Assembly (NCBI GenBank): GCA_963978545.1
Contig: OZ021724.1
Span: 95,277,792 to 95,341,791 of the forward strand
Origin: Linyphia triangularis
Taxonomy: Eukaryota; Arthropoda; Arachnida; Araneae; Linyphiidae
Length of the DNA stretch: 64,000 nucleotides
Direction: 5' to 3'
Part shown: positions 10,427 through 22,404 of the stretch, piece by piece
How positions within the stretch are numbered: the stretch's first letter is position 1
Layout of the letters: each line of letters begins with the position of its first letter
Made by a program: the position numbers and the translations under genes
Notes under the pieces: generated by a model
What the model was told of the DNA's origin: nothing
What the model saw: only the letters and a program-made list of their open reading frames with translations
The model's database searches: none

Positions 10427-11272
10427 TCATGGTATTTGATGATGCTCTACTCTCCTCATTATTCTCTCGACAAAGTGCCTGACGATCCGTGGCAGGATAT
10501 ACCTCGTTTCATTCTCATTGGAAGAAGCAGCCTCAAACTCCGGTTCCTCAGGCTCTACTTCCTTAGGGTGTGGAACCTCTTCTTCTTTTGTCTGGACCAC
10601 TTCCTCCTCCTCTTCTTCTTCAGTATCCAGAAGATCAGAGTTCAACAGGATAGTTACTGCAGACAGAGTATCCTCGTCGCTGAGCAACTCATCGAAAGTG
10701 GGTAGGACAGGAAGATAAGCTCTGACGAAGCTTTCAGATCCATGCAGAGCTCTGTACTCGTTGTTCCAGGCTGCATGTAGAGCCTGTTGATGAGCCTGCT
10801 GCAGCATAGCTTGGTTCATCATGTACTGGTGATGTCGATGCAGAATGTGGGGTGGTAGGGGCAATGGGAATGGATGCATCATAGGTCTTCTTGGGGCCAT
10901 CATGGGTTGGTATGCTGGTCTAGGGGCCACCATGTGCTGATGCATGGTATGGGCTGGCTGCATGGGATGGGATGGTGGCATAGCGTGGTGGTGTCTTGGA
11001 TGGCTTGGCGCACCTAGGTTGAATCTGGATGTGACTTGGTGTCGTAGGGTTTGGAACATGGATGATCTTCCGCTTGATCCTCCTCCTCCCCCTATTCCAC
11101 CGAAGTCTTCCATTAGCATCTTTGTGATGAGTCCAGCTGCAAGTATTTCGGCGACATCTGTTCCATCATCGCCTCCTCCACCACCGAACATGTGAAAGGC
11201 ATTAGAGGGGATGAGTACACATCCGAGCTGGATCGCTATTAGGAAGAGGCACCACGTTTTGCTCTGGGCCAT
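10427..11272 (-). CDS. secreted Gly/His/Met/Pro-rich protein with AAGL-x-TKML module
   Basis: This is a 281-residue protein of unknown function. I start it at the ATG at 11272, not the longer open frame to 11371, because a splice acceptor (polypyrimidine then AG at 11285-11284) lies 11 nt upstream and because this start gives a clean signal peptide (KTWCLFLIAIQLGCVLIPSNA). After a GGGGG stretch comes AAGLITKML at residues 45-53, then a second Gly run. The middle (about 90-180) is rich in His, Pro and Met. The C-terminal third has an acidic E-rich block near residue 220 and ends with a basic amphipathic PRIVRHFVERIMRR. The N-terminal half matches the layout of the genes at 48221 and 60910. The His and acidic blocks could bind metal, an inference only. 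Confidence 0.75.
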   Translation of the reverse strand: MAQSKTWCLFLIAIQLGCVLIPSNAFHMFGGGGGDDGTDVAEILAAGLITKMLMEDFGGIGGGGGSSGRSSMFQTLRHQVTSRFNLGAPSHPRHHHAMPPSHPMQPAHTMHQHMVAPRPAYQPMMAPRRPMMHPFPLPLPPHILHRHHQYMMNQAMLQQAHQQALHAAWNNEYRALHGSESFVRAYLPVLPTFDELLSDEDTLSAVTILLNSDLLDTEEEEEEEVVQTKEEEVPHPKEVEPEEPEFEAASSNENETRYILPRIVRHFVERIMRRVEHHQIP

Positions 11273-11281
11273 GGTTGATTT

Positions 11282-11302
11282 GGCTGGAAATGAAAGAAAA
11301 TA
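11282..11302 (-). promoter_or_regulatory. 3' splice acceptor upstream of ATG
   Basis: The minus strand reads CTATTTTCTTTCATTTCCAG, a strong pyrimidine tract and AG, ending 11 nt before the ATG at 11272. This implies a non-coding first exon further right. The first exon was not located with certainty. Confidence 0.6.
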
Positions 11303-11372
11303 GTTATCAAGTAATACTTTTTTAAAAGAGACAAAATGCTTATTTGATGAGTGAGTTATCACGAGTGCCACT

Positions 11373-13040
11373 CCTCGCGATGAATGACTACTTTCTCCAC
11401 GATTTCTAGATAAATTTTTTGCACTCGGTTATAATTTCTTTATTTATTATTATTATTATTATTTTTTTTTTTTTTTTTTGAAGAAGAAATTTGTGTTGTG
11501 GGCATGAGCTTTATAAGGAAGATGGAAAAAACAAATAACTTTTTTTTTCTGCATAAAACAATTTACTTGTAAAAAAAAATTTGGCAACAGGAAAGAGTTC
11601 TTCAATGGTCGGTTAAACACTATTTTAGTGCGATTAGATGACCGCAAATTGGTTTATTAGTATTCCGTAAAAGCGACCTTTTAGTGACAGTAACAACCCC
11701 AAAATTTGATAGAATGCATTTTCAACGACATTGAACCTATCTGTCAAGTTTCAGCCCAATTGGATGACGGCAAGGGGGTTAATTAGGCCTCCTCAAATTT
11801 GCCCGCCAAAGACACACACACAAAATCGAAGTTAATATAAAAGATTTAAAACACAAAAAAATAGCACAGGCGTTGCTTTAATTTGGCGTCGAAAGTTTGA
11901 GTCCTGTTGTAACCTTTGGTAAATATTTTTTAAGTATGGCTGATGGATAGACAAACCAAATAATCAAATCATAAATATAACTCTATTGTCCTATTTTAAT
12001 AATGTTTTTTTTTATTCAAGAACATTCAATTCTACACAAGTAAAAATCGATAACCACGATTGCTTTTTTACTTTAGGGTTACTTTGTTTTATTTATACCA
12101 CTTCTAAATATCTTTAATGATTCTTTTATTTCTTTTATAAAAGAAAAATCAGCATTAATCTCAAACGTCGAAACGAATCAAGCGGAACATATTTTTTCAA
12201 AGGGATTTCCTCGAAGAGTTTGTATTCTGGTATTTTCGGCTATAAGTAGCTTGTAAAGTGTCTTGTTAGCGTCGAAATATTTGTTCTTTGTATTTGATGG
12301 GAAAAAGATGTTAATAAGCTAATAATACAATTTTAATAGGATTAGACAGATTACATTGCTTAGCTTAAGGGTAACTTTTTAGTGAAAGTATATTGAGACA
12401 GAAGGTTTCCTGTTTCATTTAGTGACTTGAAGATCAAGATAAGATTAGTAGCATAAAAATGTAAATCTGTTGATTTTTATTGACAAGGCAGTTTTGTATA
12501 TGCCGGACATTTTTACAAGATTGAGAATGAGAACATTGAACTTTTTAAGACATAATAAACTCTCACTGAAGGTTTTAAAACAATTCAAAGTGATTTATTA
12601 ATGTTACATTTATTAATTAATAATTTGAAATACTGGTTGCTTTGAGATGTAACATTCATTTAGAATAATCTTGGCTTGGATTCTATACCCAACTGCGGCG
12701 CTATACAAACTCTCCTTTTAGAACAAAAACGAACAAGTAGGCATGATGGTGATTGTTATTGTCTGTATATGTTTGTCAATTTGTATAATGAGGTTCCTTG
12801 AGGACTCTTTCATATGACAAATACATTTCAGTCACTTTGACCAAGATGTCCTCTTAGAATGCAGGGATTAAGTTGTGAATACTTTTTTAGCAAAACGTGA
12901 AAAAGATTTCTTTATGATAAAAATTCAAAATATGATTAGGCTTTTTGTTAAACATTTAGCACGAAATTTTTTAACGAAGATTAGTTATCAACATAAAAAA
13001 AAACTAATCATTATAATTGACTTGACTTATTATGTGTATT
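11373..13040. other. gene-free stretch with a dispersed-repeat fragment at 11665-11800
   Basis: No gene recognised. About 11665-11800 is an inverted relative of sequence at 57060-57295 (CTGAAACTTGACAGATAGGT on the minus strand). Short A/T homopolymers are at 11460-11480 and 11570. If the downstream gene has a distant first exon, part of this is intron. Confidence 0.5.
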
Positions 13041-13716
13041 ACTTTCAATTATCCATATATATACATAGCGTAACGAAAGTATAGCATTCATAATTTTTTT
13101 TTTACATTTCTCCACGTTTTGAAACATCCTGATTTCAAAAAAGGTGCCTAAGAAAAGTTGTCTGTGTGTCTGTGATTAGAATAATTCCCGAACAAATTGA
13201 CCAACGATGTTCAAATTTGGTGTGCGGGTTGGTGGTAGCCATGAAACCTAGCATTAAGGTTTTCTTCAAAATCGCGCATGCGCATAAGGTAGCTGCCACT
13301 GAAAAAAATCATGTTTTTCAATGATTGTTATAAAACGGCTCTAACGATTTTGATCGAAATCTTAAGGTATTCTAAATATCCCCACCTCCGAAATTCCCGT
13401 AAAATTGCTTTAATTGTATAAAAGGTGGAATGATGAATGCCTTCAACACAAAGTTCTCTTTCCTTGAGCATATCTCATCAACGATCGTTTTTTCTTCTCT
13501 CCTCAGTTTCATTTATAATAAAAGTTTATATAAGGATTGCAGAAAAGTATATCGCCAAACTCACCATTTTGAAGGAGTTTTTTTTTTATAGACCCATACA
13601 AAAATTATTGCAAAAAATATCGCCAAACTGGCCATTTATTCTAAATGAAGGATGAAAATATAAAAAAAAAGGTTAATTACATAAATCCACGTCAGTATTA
13701 TAGTGTAACTGAAAGT
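13041..13716 (+). repeat. dispersed repeat family A, near full length
   Basis: It begins ACTTTCAATTA and ends TAACTGAAAGT, an imperfect 11-bp terminal inverted repeat. Internal landmarks shared with 46191-46861 include AATTGACCAACGATGTTCAA, ATCGCGCATGCGCATAAGGT and CCACCTCCGAAATTCCCGTA. About 676 bp, no coding frame, consistent with a MITE-like or other non-autonomous element. The target duplication was not resolved. Confidence 0.7.
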
Positions 13717-15006
13717 TGTGCTATGTTTCACACCCCTAATTAAAATTTTATATGACTTTATTATTCACATTTTCTTATTGAATTTGACTGAAGATTTAAC
13801 ATCAAGTGTCTTGTATTTCGTAACTATTTTAGCATTTTGCTGTAAGAAAAATTCTGATATTAGCTTTTCTTACAATATAAATTTGCATTAGTAGTGCATT
13901 AAGTAGTTTTCTACTTAATGAACATTCAAACCTTATAATGCAAGTCATACCAAGTTTCGTTTAATTGATATATTAAATTCTTAACTTAAATCGTATACTT
14001 ATAAGAGATGTGAGAATATTTCAAGACTAAAATCGACCGTCAGCTGTTGTGGTGTATATATAAAAACACACTACAGATTTAATAATATTTTTATATTAAT
14101 ATAAATTTACAAATTGGATCAATTGGTTTATGCTTAAAAAGTTGATTTTTTATTTAAAAATGCTTTTATTCTCTAATCAAATATTTCTTTAATTTTATGC
14201 ATTTATAATATCTTAGCAAAACTATCACTGTCGATAAAATACGAATAATCACTTTTAAATATTATTGTAAATTGCAGACGATAAAATTAATGCTTATTTT
14301 AATGGAATTTTGGTAGGTTAGCATTACATTAAAAAAAAAAAAAAAAAAAAAAAAAATTCATTAGACAAAAAACGTCTAGAATGATTGTTCTTATTTTAAG
14401 ATAAATAGAATCATAATTTAATTTACGCAAGATACGAACTCTATACTTTGGGACAATATTACTTGAACCTTGAATATACGTTGTAGGATGGATTTTTCCG
14501 CGTAAAGATACAGTTTCGGAGAAATCACAACTTTTATAGCAATATTGATAACCTGTGCACATAGTTTTGTATTAAACACAAACATATTTTGATAACAACA
14601 ACTAAATAAGTACTTTTAAGTTTAAATTTTAAGTAATATTTTATTTTTTTAACCACGGATACTATAAAAGTCTTAACGAATCCGCCACACATCGTTCTAA
14701 TCAGCCAATCAGGGCGTAGTAAAACCGGTTCACTCATCGTTGTAGCGTATTCAATGATCTCAAGTAAGCTTGTTTCTACGTATAGTAGGTGTATACATTA
14801 CATAACACGTTTGTGTTACGTAATACTCGATGAGATTTCAAAAGTTTAGAGTTCAATACTTGGGAACACGACAAGAGGTCATGCGTATAATCATATTTTA
14901 ACTTGAAGAATAGCTTTACAATAAAGTGATTGATAAGTGGAACCTGCAGGAATATATCGCAAATTGTACCAGAGCTTTAAAAGAATTTTTTTTCAGAAAA
15001 GCTAAA
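13717..15006. other. gene-free AT-rich stretch
   Basis: AT-rich DNA with a poly-A run at 14333-14356. Small open frames around it are low-complexity. Nothing recognised. Confidence 0.5.
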
Positions 15007-15370
15007 TGGACAGTTCCCGCATTTTTTAAAAACGAGTCAAATTAGTTTATATTTATGAAGAATTTCTTTCTGTTTCCAAATATTTAAACAAAAGTTCTTT
15101 AAAAAAATTAGTTATTTAAATATTAAGAAAAGAAAATGCCTAAAAACCGAGCCAAAACCAGTCCGATCAAAACACTCCACAAAATCTGTAACGTCAAGAG
15201 ATCCTTCCGTTTCTTTGGTTATCGTGAGGTTTCTGCCAAATAGTTAGCGTTGATTTGGTAGACCATTGCTATATTCCGTACAGGTTGGGGCGATTTGCGA
15301 GAAACTTGCAAAACTGGTTTCCGCTGCTGCATTTTAAGCCGAGATGTTTGGAATCTCTTGACGCCACATT

Positions 15371-15374
<4 letters not shown>
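15007..15374 (+). repeat. dispersed repeat family B, copy 1
   Basis: It starts GGACAGTTCCCGCATTTTTT and includes GGTTATCGTGAGGTTTCTGC. It aligns in order with 41614-41985 and, inverted, with 28640-28905. No coding content. It stops at a GA microsatellite. Confidence 0.7.

Positions 15375-15402
<28 letters not shown>
15375..15402 (+). repeat. (GA)n microsatellite
   Basis: About 14 uninterrupted GA units directly abutting the end of repeat family B. Confidence 0.9.
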
Positions 15403-15407
<5 letters not shown>

Positions 15408-16223
15408 TACTGAACAGAAAATTTTGTGTTGATGGCCTTTTTAAAACATTTAGAACTGAATTAAAAAAATAATTATATAAAAATAAATGAAATTTGTTCA
15501 TTGGACCAACTGGATAGTTTCAAATTAATTAGTTTGTAATTTACGACCAGACCATTCAGACAGAATATGCTTATTGTGTTGGCCTAAAATAACTGATAGG
15601 TCCATGAACTTTGAAATAATTAATTGATGAGTATTGATTGAAATATAAGGTTCATACCGTTCAAAATAGCTCTCTATTATTTTTGGTCTAAATAAATTGT
15701 CATTTGAGAGGGAAAGTCAATCTGTCCCTGCCTTATAACCCTTATGCTTTATTTTTCAGCTATCAGTTATAGAAGTTCATTAATCCTCAGAGGGTCATGT
15801 GCGTACATATACGTCCTTTGATCCCCAGTTTTTCCAGCAATACACAATTTTTTTTTAATTTATAAATAAAATTTTAAATAAATTAATATTTCCATATCTT
15901 TATTAGGATGATAGTTTAAAACCCATTTAAAACAAAATAAATAAAAATAATTAAAAAAAAAATCATATGTTTTAATTAGAAATATAATTTTTAAATATTG
16001 CAGGGAAAACAATGTACAATTTCGCCCATTTCTTGGATACTCAGATGGAAGAAATTTGAAGCCAACGTAATCAATCATTTTTCTTATTCTTACACTTAAA
16101 AAGATTTTATAAGCTAGCTTATAATTACTTAAAAAATAATAATAAAAACACCACAAGTTATTTTACCTCCAAATTCTTTTAATAAACTTTAATTGCTGAT
16201 GTTATGCTTGTTATAAAATCTAA
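15403..16223. other. gene-free AT-rich stretch
   Basis: No gene or shared repeat recognised. A 98-codon minus-strand frame at 15860-16156 is very AT-rich and unconvincing. Confidence 0.45.
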
Positions 16224-17323
16224 TCTATATATATAATTCTCTTGCGTAACGTCCAAATTTGGCTGTATTTCTGTGAGCAGAATGGCAACGACTTCAATCA
16301 CCAATCTTCTAAATGCACTTTATGCACGAATTTCCAGCCAATCACAATATTTCTTTTGAAATTTGACTAATACATCTGGCAATAGCAACAACTTGGATTC
16401 GCTATATTTTGTTTTTCTTATTACAATCTACAGATATAAATTATTGCCTATTTAAAACGTATTGATTTAATAGTTACGATGATGCAAGAATAAATAGATC
16501 CAAGATGTGTACATTTCTTTTAGATTAGAATTCCGGATAAATCAGACTTTTCGGAAAAGTTATCTGCTGGAACATGTTCCGGAGGTTGCCGGATTGCATT
16601 CAGCGCTAAATCGCCAATTTTAAAAAAAATCGCTCTTGGGCTAAGAGGCGTTGTGCAGTAAATCTGAACCTATACTCATCTTTAATCAGGGCAAATTCAG
16701 CTATTACGAATTAAAAACTATCAAAATAACGAATAAAACAACCCACTCAACTTCAAAATCTCATATGAAAATTAAAAAAAAAAAAAAACTATTGGCGAAA
16801 TATTGCTAATTTTCTCGCCAAATTTGATTTTCAAAATATTCCTGTTGATTAAATGTTGGATAATTGACCTTTCACTGTTTTATTTTATTTTCTAAGTATC
16901 GCAAAAAAGATTAAGTGAACATATGATTGCTTCGTTAAGAAATTTCGATAAGCAACTTTAATTATTTTGGCGCTTCATACAAAACCAGCCCGAAAATTTT
17001 AATTGTTCAATGAAATAACCGATCTTTTTTAAATATATCTACAAAACTGTTTATTTTTGTTGTTTTCCAAGAACTTTCTACTACGTTGCCACACTGTCCC
17101 TGCTTAAAGCGTCTCGACAGCAACAGAATAATGACGTGGCAAGTATTCTGACTCTTCATAAATAATAAAAGGTTCAGTTTCATGGCATTATGCAGATGAA
17201 ATAGCTTTTTGCTAGGGCATATTTTAAATGCTTCTCTTTAAGGCGAGCAAAGCGAGCCAAGGGGATTGCATAGCAATCCAGGGGGTTGGCGAGCGTCAGC
17301 GAGCAGGGGGCGGTGCCCCCTAG
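16224..17323 (+). mobile_element. non-autonomous Helitron
   Basis: It begins TCTATATATATAATTC after an A and ends with hairpin GGGGGCGGTGCCCCC followed by CTAG and then T. These are Helitron termini in an A|T target. The last 60 bp are GC-rich (GCGAGCGTCAGCGAGCAGG) and match the inverted copy at 5365-6141, while the interiors differ. It is 1100 bp with no Rep or helicase frame. Confidence 0.8.
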
Positions 17324-18060
17324 TATGTTTTAAAGCATTAAATCCACAAGAAATTGTGGCTGAAGAAATAAAACATTAAGTCTATGTTGCAGAGACAAGC
17401 TGACATTCTCTCTTAAAAATTTTAAGAATAATGCTTCAGTTTTAAAAATGTTGTTAGTGTTTCAGTGTGCATGGTACTTCCATAAACTTCTAATTAAATC
17501 GGCCAGTTTTTTGTTCATCTGCCTAAAAATATCACAACTTCTCCAATAAAATTAAAACAAATATAACCTGTTATCCAGAAAGACAAATAAAGATTTTCGT
17601 ATACTTAATAATGAGCCCAACATTGGCGCATTTCATTAAACTAGAAAATTGGCCAAAAATAACTGAAATATTTTTGAAAACGCAGGTCACAGATTAAAAT
17701 ACTGCAAAAATATGGATGAAATTTGTCATGTAGGATGAAAAAGTTGTGCAAATATGCCGTTTTTTATTCTGAAAAATATAAGAATAAACTGTACTTCATT
17801 AAAGACCATTCTACATAAATTTTTTGGTTGTACCACAGGGTTAACCACTTGTCCCAAGGAGGCCTAAATTGCGCATGCTATATACGTAAACAAGTGTGGG
17901 TATGGCAAATAAAAGTTTATAACCCAAGTTTTTATTCCAAAAATCACGCTAAGAACAAACTTGCGATAATATGTATGAATATTACTCGTAAAACCTAAAC
18001 TACAAATGCTAAACATATTTTTATTTACCTCTTTGAAGATTTCGGTAAAATTTGTAATTA
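17324..18060. other. gene-free stretch
   Basis: AT-rich; nothing recognised. Confidence 0.45.
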
Positions 18061-18272
18061 TACAGGATGTCCACAAATTAGTCAGGCAATGGAGTTCAAA
18101 TACATCTGAATAACTCTTAATTACTAGGCCTAATAATCCCTTCTTTTTCCCCAACTAATTTATGTTCACCATGTCATTATATATCTAAAAAAATTGTTTA
18201 TTATTCCTTATTATTAATAGTTATACAGATCTATTTGAACTCCATCGTCCAACTAATTTATGGACACCCTTT
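18061..18272. mobile_element. palindromic MITE, copy 1
   Basis: The left arm runs from TACAGGATGTCCACAAATTA and the right arm ends TAATTTATGGACACCCTTTA. About 55 bp of each arm is inverted (including ATGGAGTTCAAATA). About 212 bp in total, non-coding. A second copy is at 20401-20610. The size and structure fit a deletion derivative of a DNA transposon. Confidence 0.7.
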
Positions 18273-20400
18273 ATTGTAAAAGCAAGTTTAAATATTCTTA
18301 TTTCAATCTACAATATTTTGATGAGTCAGAAGTTTTTTTTTTTCCAGACAACTATTATATTTAAATTTCCAGTAATTTAAAAAAAAAACAAAAAAAAACA
18401 ACATTTTCTATTTTTAAATTTTGGAATTATCTTAGGATGTGGTAGGTATTTTCTGCTCTCTATATTTATTATTGATTGATACATTCCGATTGGTAAATTT
18501 TTTAGTGGGATATTTATTGATCAGGTTTATAATAATCCACACATGAACATCCACGAGGAATTTAAAACATTCTTTTTTACAACTTCATTTGCTACCAAAC
18601 ATAATGCAATTGAATAAAAACCTTCTCTCGAATTTAAATAGACAATTGTAAAATTTTCTGGGAATAGATGAAAAGGAGAGTGACACTTTGTACAAAAGTC
18701 GCTTGAAATTGACAACATTAATTTTACCATTTCTTAATTAAGTTTGAACTTTATTATTTAATAATTAAATTTCTAATGTAATTATTAAGTCAATGCTAAC
18801 TTAATTGCAATAGTTTTTAAGAAAGATTTAAATAATTTCGAGTCCGAAAATGGACCTGTGCTCAATAATTTAATTTGTTTAATTTATATTAAGAATTTCT
18901 TAACTAATGAAGACATTTTCATTTTAATTTAGAAATTTTAATTTTTAAATAGCTTGGAAGTAGAAATTAATGATTTTAAGTAAAACATAGTAAATATTAG
19001 AAAAATAAATTATTTTAAATTAATTGTTCTTTTGTGAGTCAGAACTCCAATCGAAAAAAAAAAAAAAAAAAAGCACAAATATAATTTTTATTTTTTCGAT
19101 CCATTTACAAGATTAATTGTTCAAATAATATTAGAGTTCTCCTTACCGTTTGCTCTGCAAAAGTGTTGCCACTCAAAAATCCAAAATATTCAGAACGATC
19201 CCTTTTCACTGGCGGCGATAGAAAGAATGACACTAACGTTCCAAAAGAACTTCTTTAAGTCATATTCTTGAAGCGGGAAAAAAGTTCGATCGTACGGGGA
19301 GCTCATTCCACGAGGAAGCTACGAATTCTTTTTTCTACCCATCCAACCCAATCGTGATAAAGTGTGAGGGTGGGGGGTGGGGAGTAGTTGAATGGGACAT
19401 GATTCCGAATCCATACAGATTATTTGAGCGACAGTTATTAAACAACTTTTCCTCTATTAAAGGATGTTTCTTTCTTGCAGATTTCCGAAAACAATTTTCT
19501 ACGAGCGACAGGAAGTTCCGAATTTCTTTCGGCGGAAGAACGTCCACATCGGAAGTGACAGTTTTGTCTCGTTTATTTTGTGTTTTGGATGTGGCATCAG
19601 GAAGTTGGCATCTCTGGTTGGCGATTTGTTGTGGAGTCTATTGAAAGAAATGGGTCATTAGGAATAATATTTCTCTTAGCGGTTGTTGCTTGAATGACTT
19701 TTGGACAAGCAAGGTGTTGGTTTAATTACCGGAAGACAAGCAAACCGTCCATTATTGATAAACAGAAGCACACTTCCATGCAGTGAAAATAACGCTGTAG
19801 GAGTTAAACCAATGTTTATCCAAACATTTCAAATAAACATTCTTTATTGAATCAAAACATTTATCTTATATATTACCACGTTTCCTGAAAAAGAGACTTA
19901 TTTGGATTTTCCATGGTGCTGCACATCTTGCTTCGACAATATGCGGCAATCGATAACTTTTCAAACAGGATATCAGTTTGATTAGGATTTTTCGGTGAAA
20001 CCAGTACCAATATCAAAACTCTTCCAGTAGTCCCTCTATGAATAGCTGCCATTGCCTCAACTAATTCTATATCTATGTTAAGCAGTTCGAATTGTCTAAT
20101 GCATAATCAATAGCGCAACCAGAAAATTTCTGCGGTAAGTGTCCCATCCCATATTTGTCACAGGTCATCGATATTTTTACAGTTTCTTAATCTTAATCTG
20201 TTATCTACTGCCACAAAATATTAAAATGGTTTTTGTCCAGTACCTCATCATGGGACTGCATTTTTTACTAGATTCCATATTGTCCATATTTTCCAGAATA
20301 CAAATTAATTTGAAATTTTTCACGTTTGAGTAAATTCAATTACAGAAGGAGTAATATTTTCGGTTAATGGTCAAACACCAATATCAGACAGATTTTACTG
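18273..20400. other. gene-free stretch with a GC-elevated patch at 19140-19660
   Basis: 19140-19660 is less AT-rich than its surroundings and contains open frames on both strands (96 codons plus, 70 codons minus), but no domain is recognisable. A donor-like site (ACG|GTAAGG on the minus strand) is near 19142-19147, so an exon is possible but unproven. The rest is AT-rich with A runs near 18380 and 19055. Confidence 0.35.
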
Positions 20401-20610
20401 TACGCGTTGTCTATAAATTAGTTGGGCAATGGATCACAAATAGATCTGTATAACTCATAATAACTAAGCATAATATTTTTTTTTTGCATACAGAATACCA
20501 TAGTGAACATAAATTAGTTGGCGAAGAAGAATGGTTAATAATGCCTAGTTATTAAAATTTATACAGATCTATTTGTACTCCATTGCCAAACTAATTTACA
20601 GACATGGCGC
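20401..20610. mobile_element. palindromic MITE, copy 2
   Basis: Same arms as 18061-18272: TAAATTAGTTGGGCAATGGA at the left, inverted as CTCCATTGCCAAACTAATTT at the right, with AGATCTGTATAACT shared. About 210 bp and non-coding. Confidence 0.7.
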
Positions 20611-20857
20611 TCGAAACACAAGAGCGTGTAATACTGATATCTTATGAATTACATCAAGAACAACATTTGAAACTCCATATTTTTCCATTTCTTTCTATCG
20701 ACACTTTGTATTGAACTTTAGTACACTAAAAATAATGCTTAGTGATTTTTTGATGATAGGAGATTCACAAATTCGTTTCTTATTTCCAAGTTCTTGGACG
20801 TAATAGCAACTTTAGTGTGATACGGTAAGCGAGCTTACTTAGCATGAAAAATGGTAG

Positions 20858-21112
20858 ATTAAAAACGTATTAGCACTCACATGTGACAGAAAGTCATCTA
20901 CCAGCCTCTCGCGACTAGCCAGCGGCCATCTTAAATGTCTTACTTTCTCTAAAGGCAAGAAAAATTACACTCTTTGCCCAAAGTGTCACCAACACCAGGC
21001 ATCAGCTGAACACATCTTGGACTGTTTCGGTCTCCTTTGGGAGGACATTTATTCTTCTCCCCTTCTCGTCATACACTTTTTGTATGTCAACGGATTCCTT
21101 GACCTGATATGA
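20858..21112 (+). pseudogene. jockey-like LINE, C-terminal fragment
   Basis: An 84-codon open segment before TGA reads as the C-terminal end of a non-LTR retrotransposon RNase H region: SRLASGHLK, then a CPKCH motif, AEHILDC, and SSPLLVIHFLYVNGFLDLI at the end. This combination is typical of arthropod jockey-type elements. The upstream reverse transcriptase is absent; a stop precedes the segment at 20855. It is a 5'-truncated, presumably dead insertion. The 3' UTR continues to about 21150. Confidence 0.65.
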
Positions 21113-21149
21113 CTCCGCCAGACTGGGTTGGAGATTAGAAACAGCAACA

Positions 21150-21774
21150 AAAACTTATTATTTTGAAATTATTTGCTATTTCTAAGTGTTTATTATCTAT
21201 CTCTAACAAAACACTGGGATGTTAGAGATATAAGGGGGTGGGGGCGGAAGTGTCCGACCCTAAAAACCCTCCCTCTGGATGTGCATCGATGCATAATGCA
21301 TCAATGGATTACACTGGTATCAAAGAAATATACTTGAAATTTCAACGGAAACTGCGCATTTAAAAAAAATTTTTTTAACTTTTAAATTGACAAATATTTA
21401 AAATATATATTCTAACATAATTTCAGTAGTAGGGAATGCGCGATGAAGGTTTTATGTTTAAAAAAAAAAGGTAAAACTCGATAGCGTAATTAATCAGGGT
21501 GACAATCAGTGGTAGAGGGGGGAAAAGAAAAGTGGGGGAATGCCCATAAGTTGGTGACGAGATACGAAATTATAACTAGTAAAGAAATAACACTTATGCT
21601 TCTTAGCACTAATTGAGCAAAGGTTCAAAATGTATTGTTATTTTAATGAATATTCTGTGATTTAGTTTTTTTTACTTGGAAGTAAGAAATAAAATGAAGT
21701 AATAATACAACGTTCAGTTATTGGACGAAATTCTTCCTTCCTTCGCCCAAAAAATTTGATTTCGGCAATGATTT
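21150..21774. other. gene-free stretch
   Basis: AT-rich with a G-rich patch at about 21233-21250. Nothing recognised. Confidence 0.45.
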
Positions 21775-22404
21775 TGTACGCAAGGAGTGATGTAAGAGAA
21801 CTGAGGCGTCGGGTTCTGAAATCTCGAGAACTTTCCTAGAGAAAGACTATCAGACATTTCAAGACAACTAAACTGAATTTTATTGCCACTGATTACGTGG
21901 ACATGATTAAATGGAATGCTTGAAATAGGACTCCTCCTTTATTAAGAGTAACACATGAACATTAGTTAGTAAAGATTGGCGCAGGTAGATCCGAGGTAGC
22001 ACAACTGTATTGGAGGAAACAGGAGATGACTGGAAGATTGGCTAGTCTGACCTAGCATAGTTCCAAAATACACGATTTTCAATAAACAAGTTAAAACCAC
22101 CGCATAGTTTTGTTTCTCATAAATACAATATCCCAAGTTTAAAACTGTGTATCGGTGTATTAAAACCTCTTCTATATTTATCCAGAATTGGGTGAGATTA
22201 GCTAATATTGTTTCCAATGACAGATTCACAACGTTCCACATCGGGATCGGCCTGTGTCTGGTGAAATTGGTCAGCGTTTCTGCGCTTCTAGGGACCACTG
22301 AAATCAGACTTCGACTCGTTTCCTTGTCACTCACAAGTTGTGGAACGTTTATGTAGATACAAAACAAAAAGTAGGTGGCGCTGACGCAAAAGACGTTAGG
22401 ACAA
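21775..22404 (-). repeat. possible solo LTR
   Basis: On the minus strand it runs from TGTTGTCC to GCGTACA, giving TG...CA ends. AATAAA lies in the last third, and GCGCCACC is near the start. It is about 630 bp and less AT-rich than its flanks. A 133-codon minus-strand frame (21966-22367) fills much of it but shows no domain, as often happens inside LTRs. No clear target-site duplication was found; the call is tentative. Confidence 0.3.

Noticed and set aside
11273..11371. N-terminal extension of the 281-residue protein to 11371
   Set aside because: It would cross a strong splice acceptor and bury the signal peptide, so the start at 11272 is preferred.
21966..22367. 133-codon minus-strand frame
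   Set aside because: No domain, signal or homologous pattern; lies inside a possible solo LTR.
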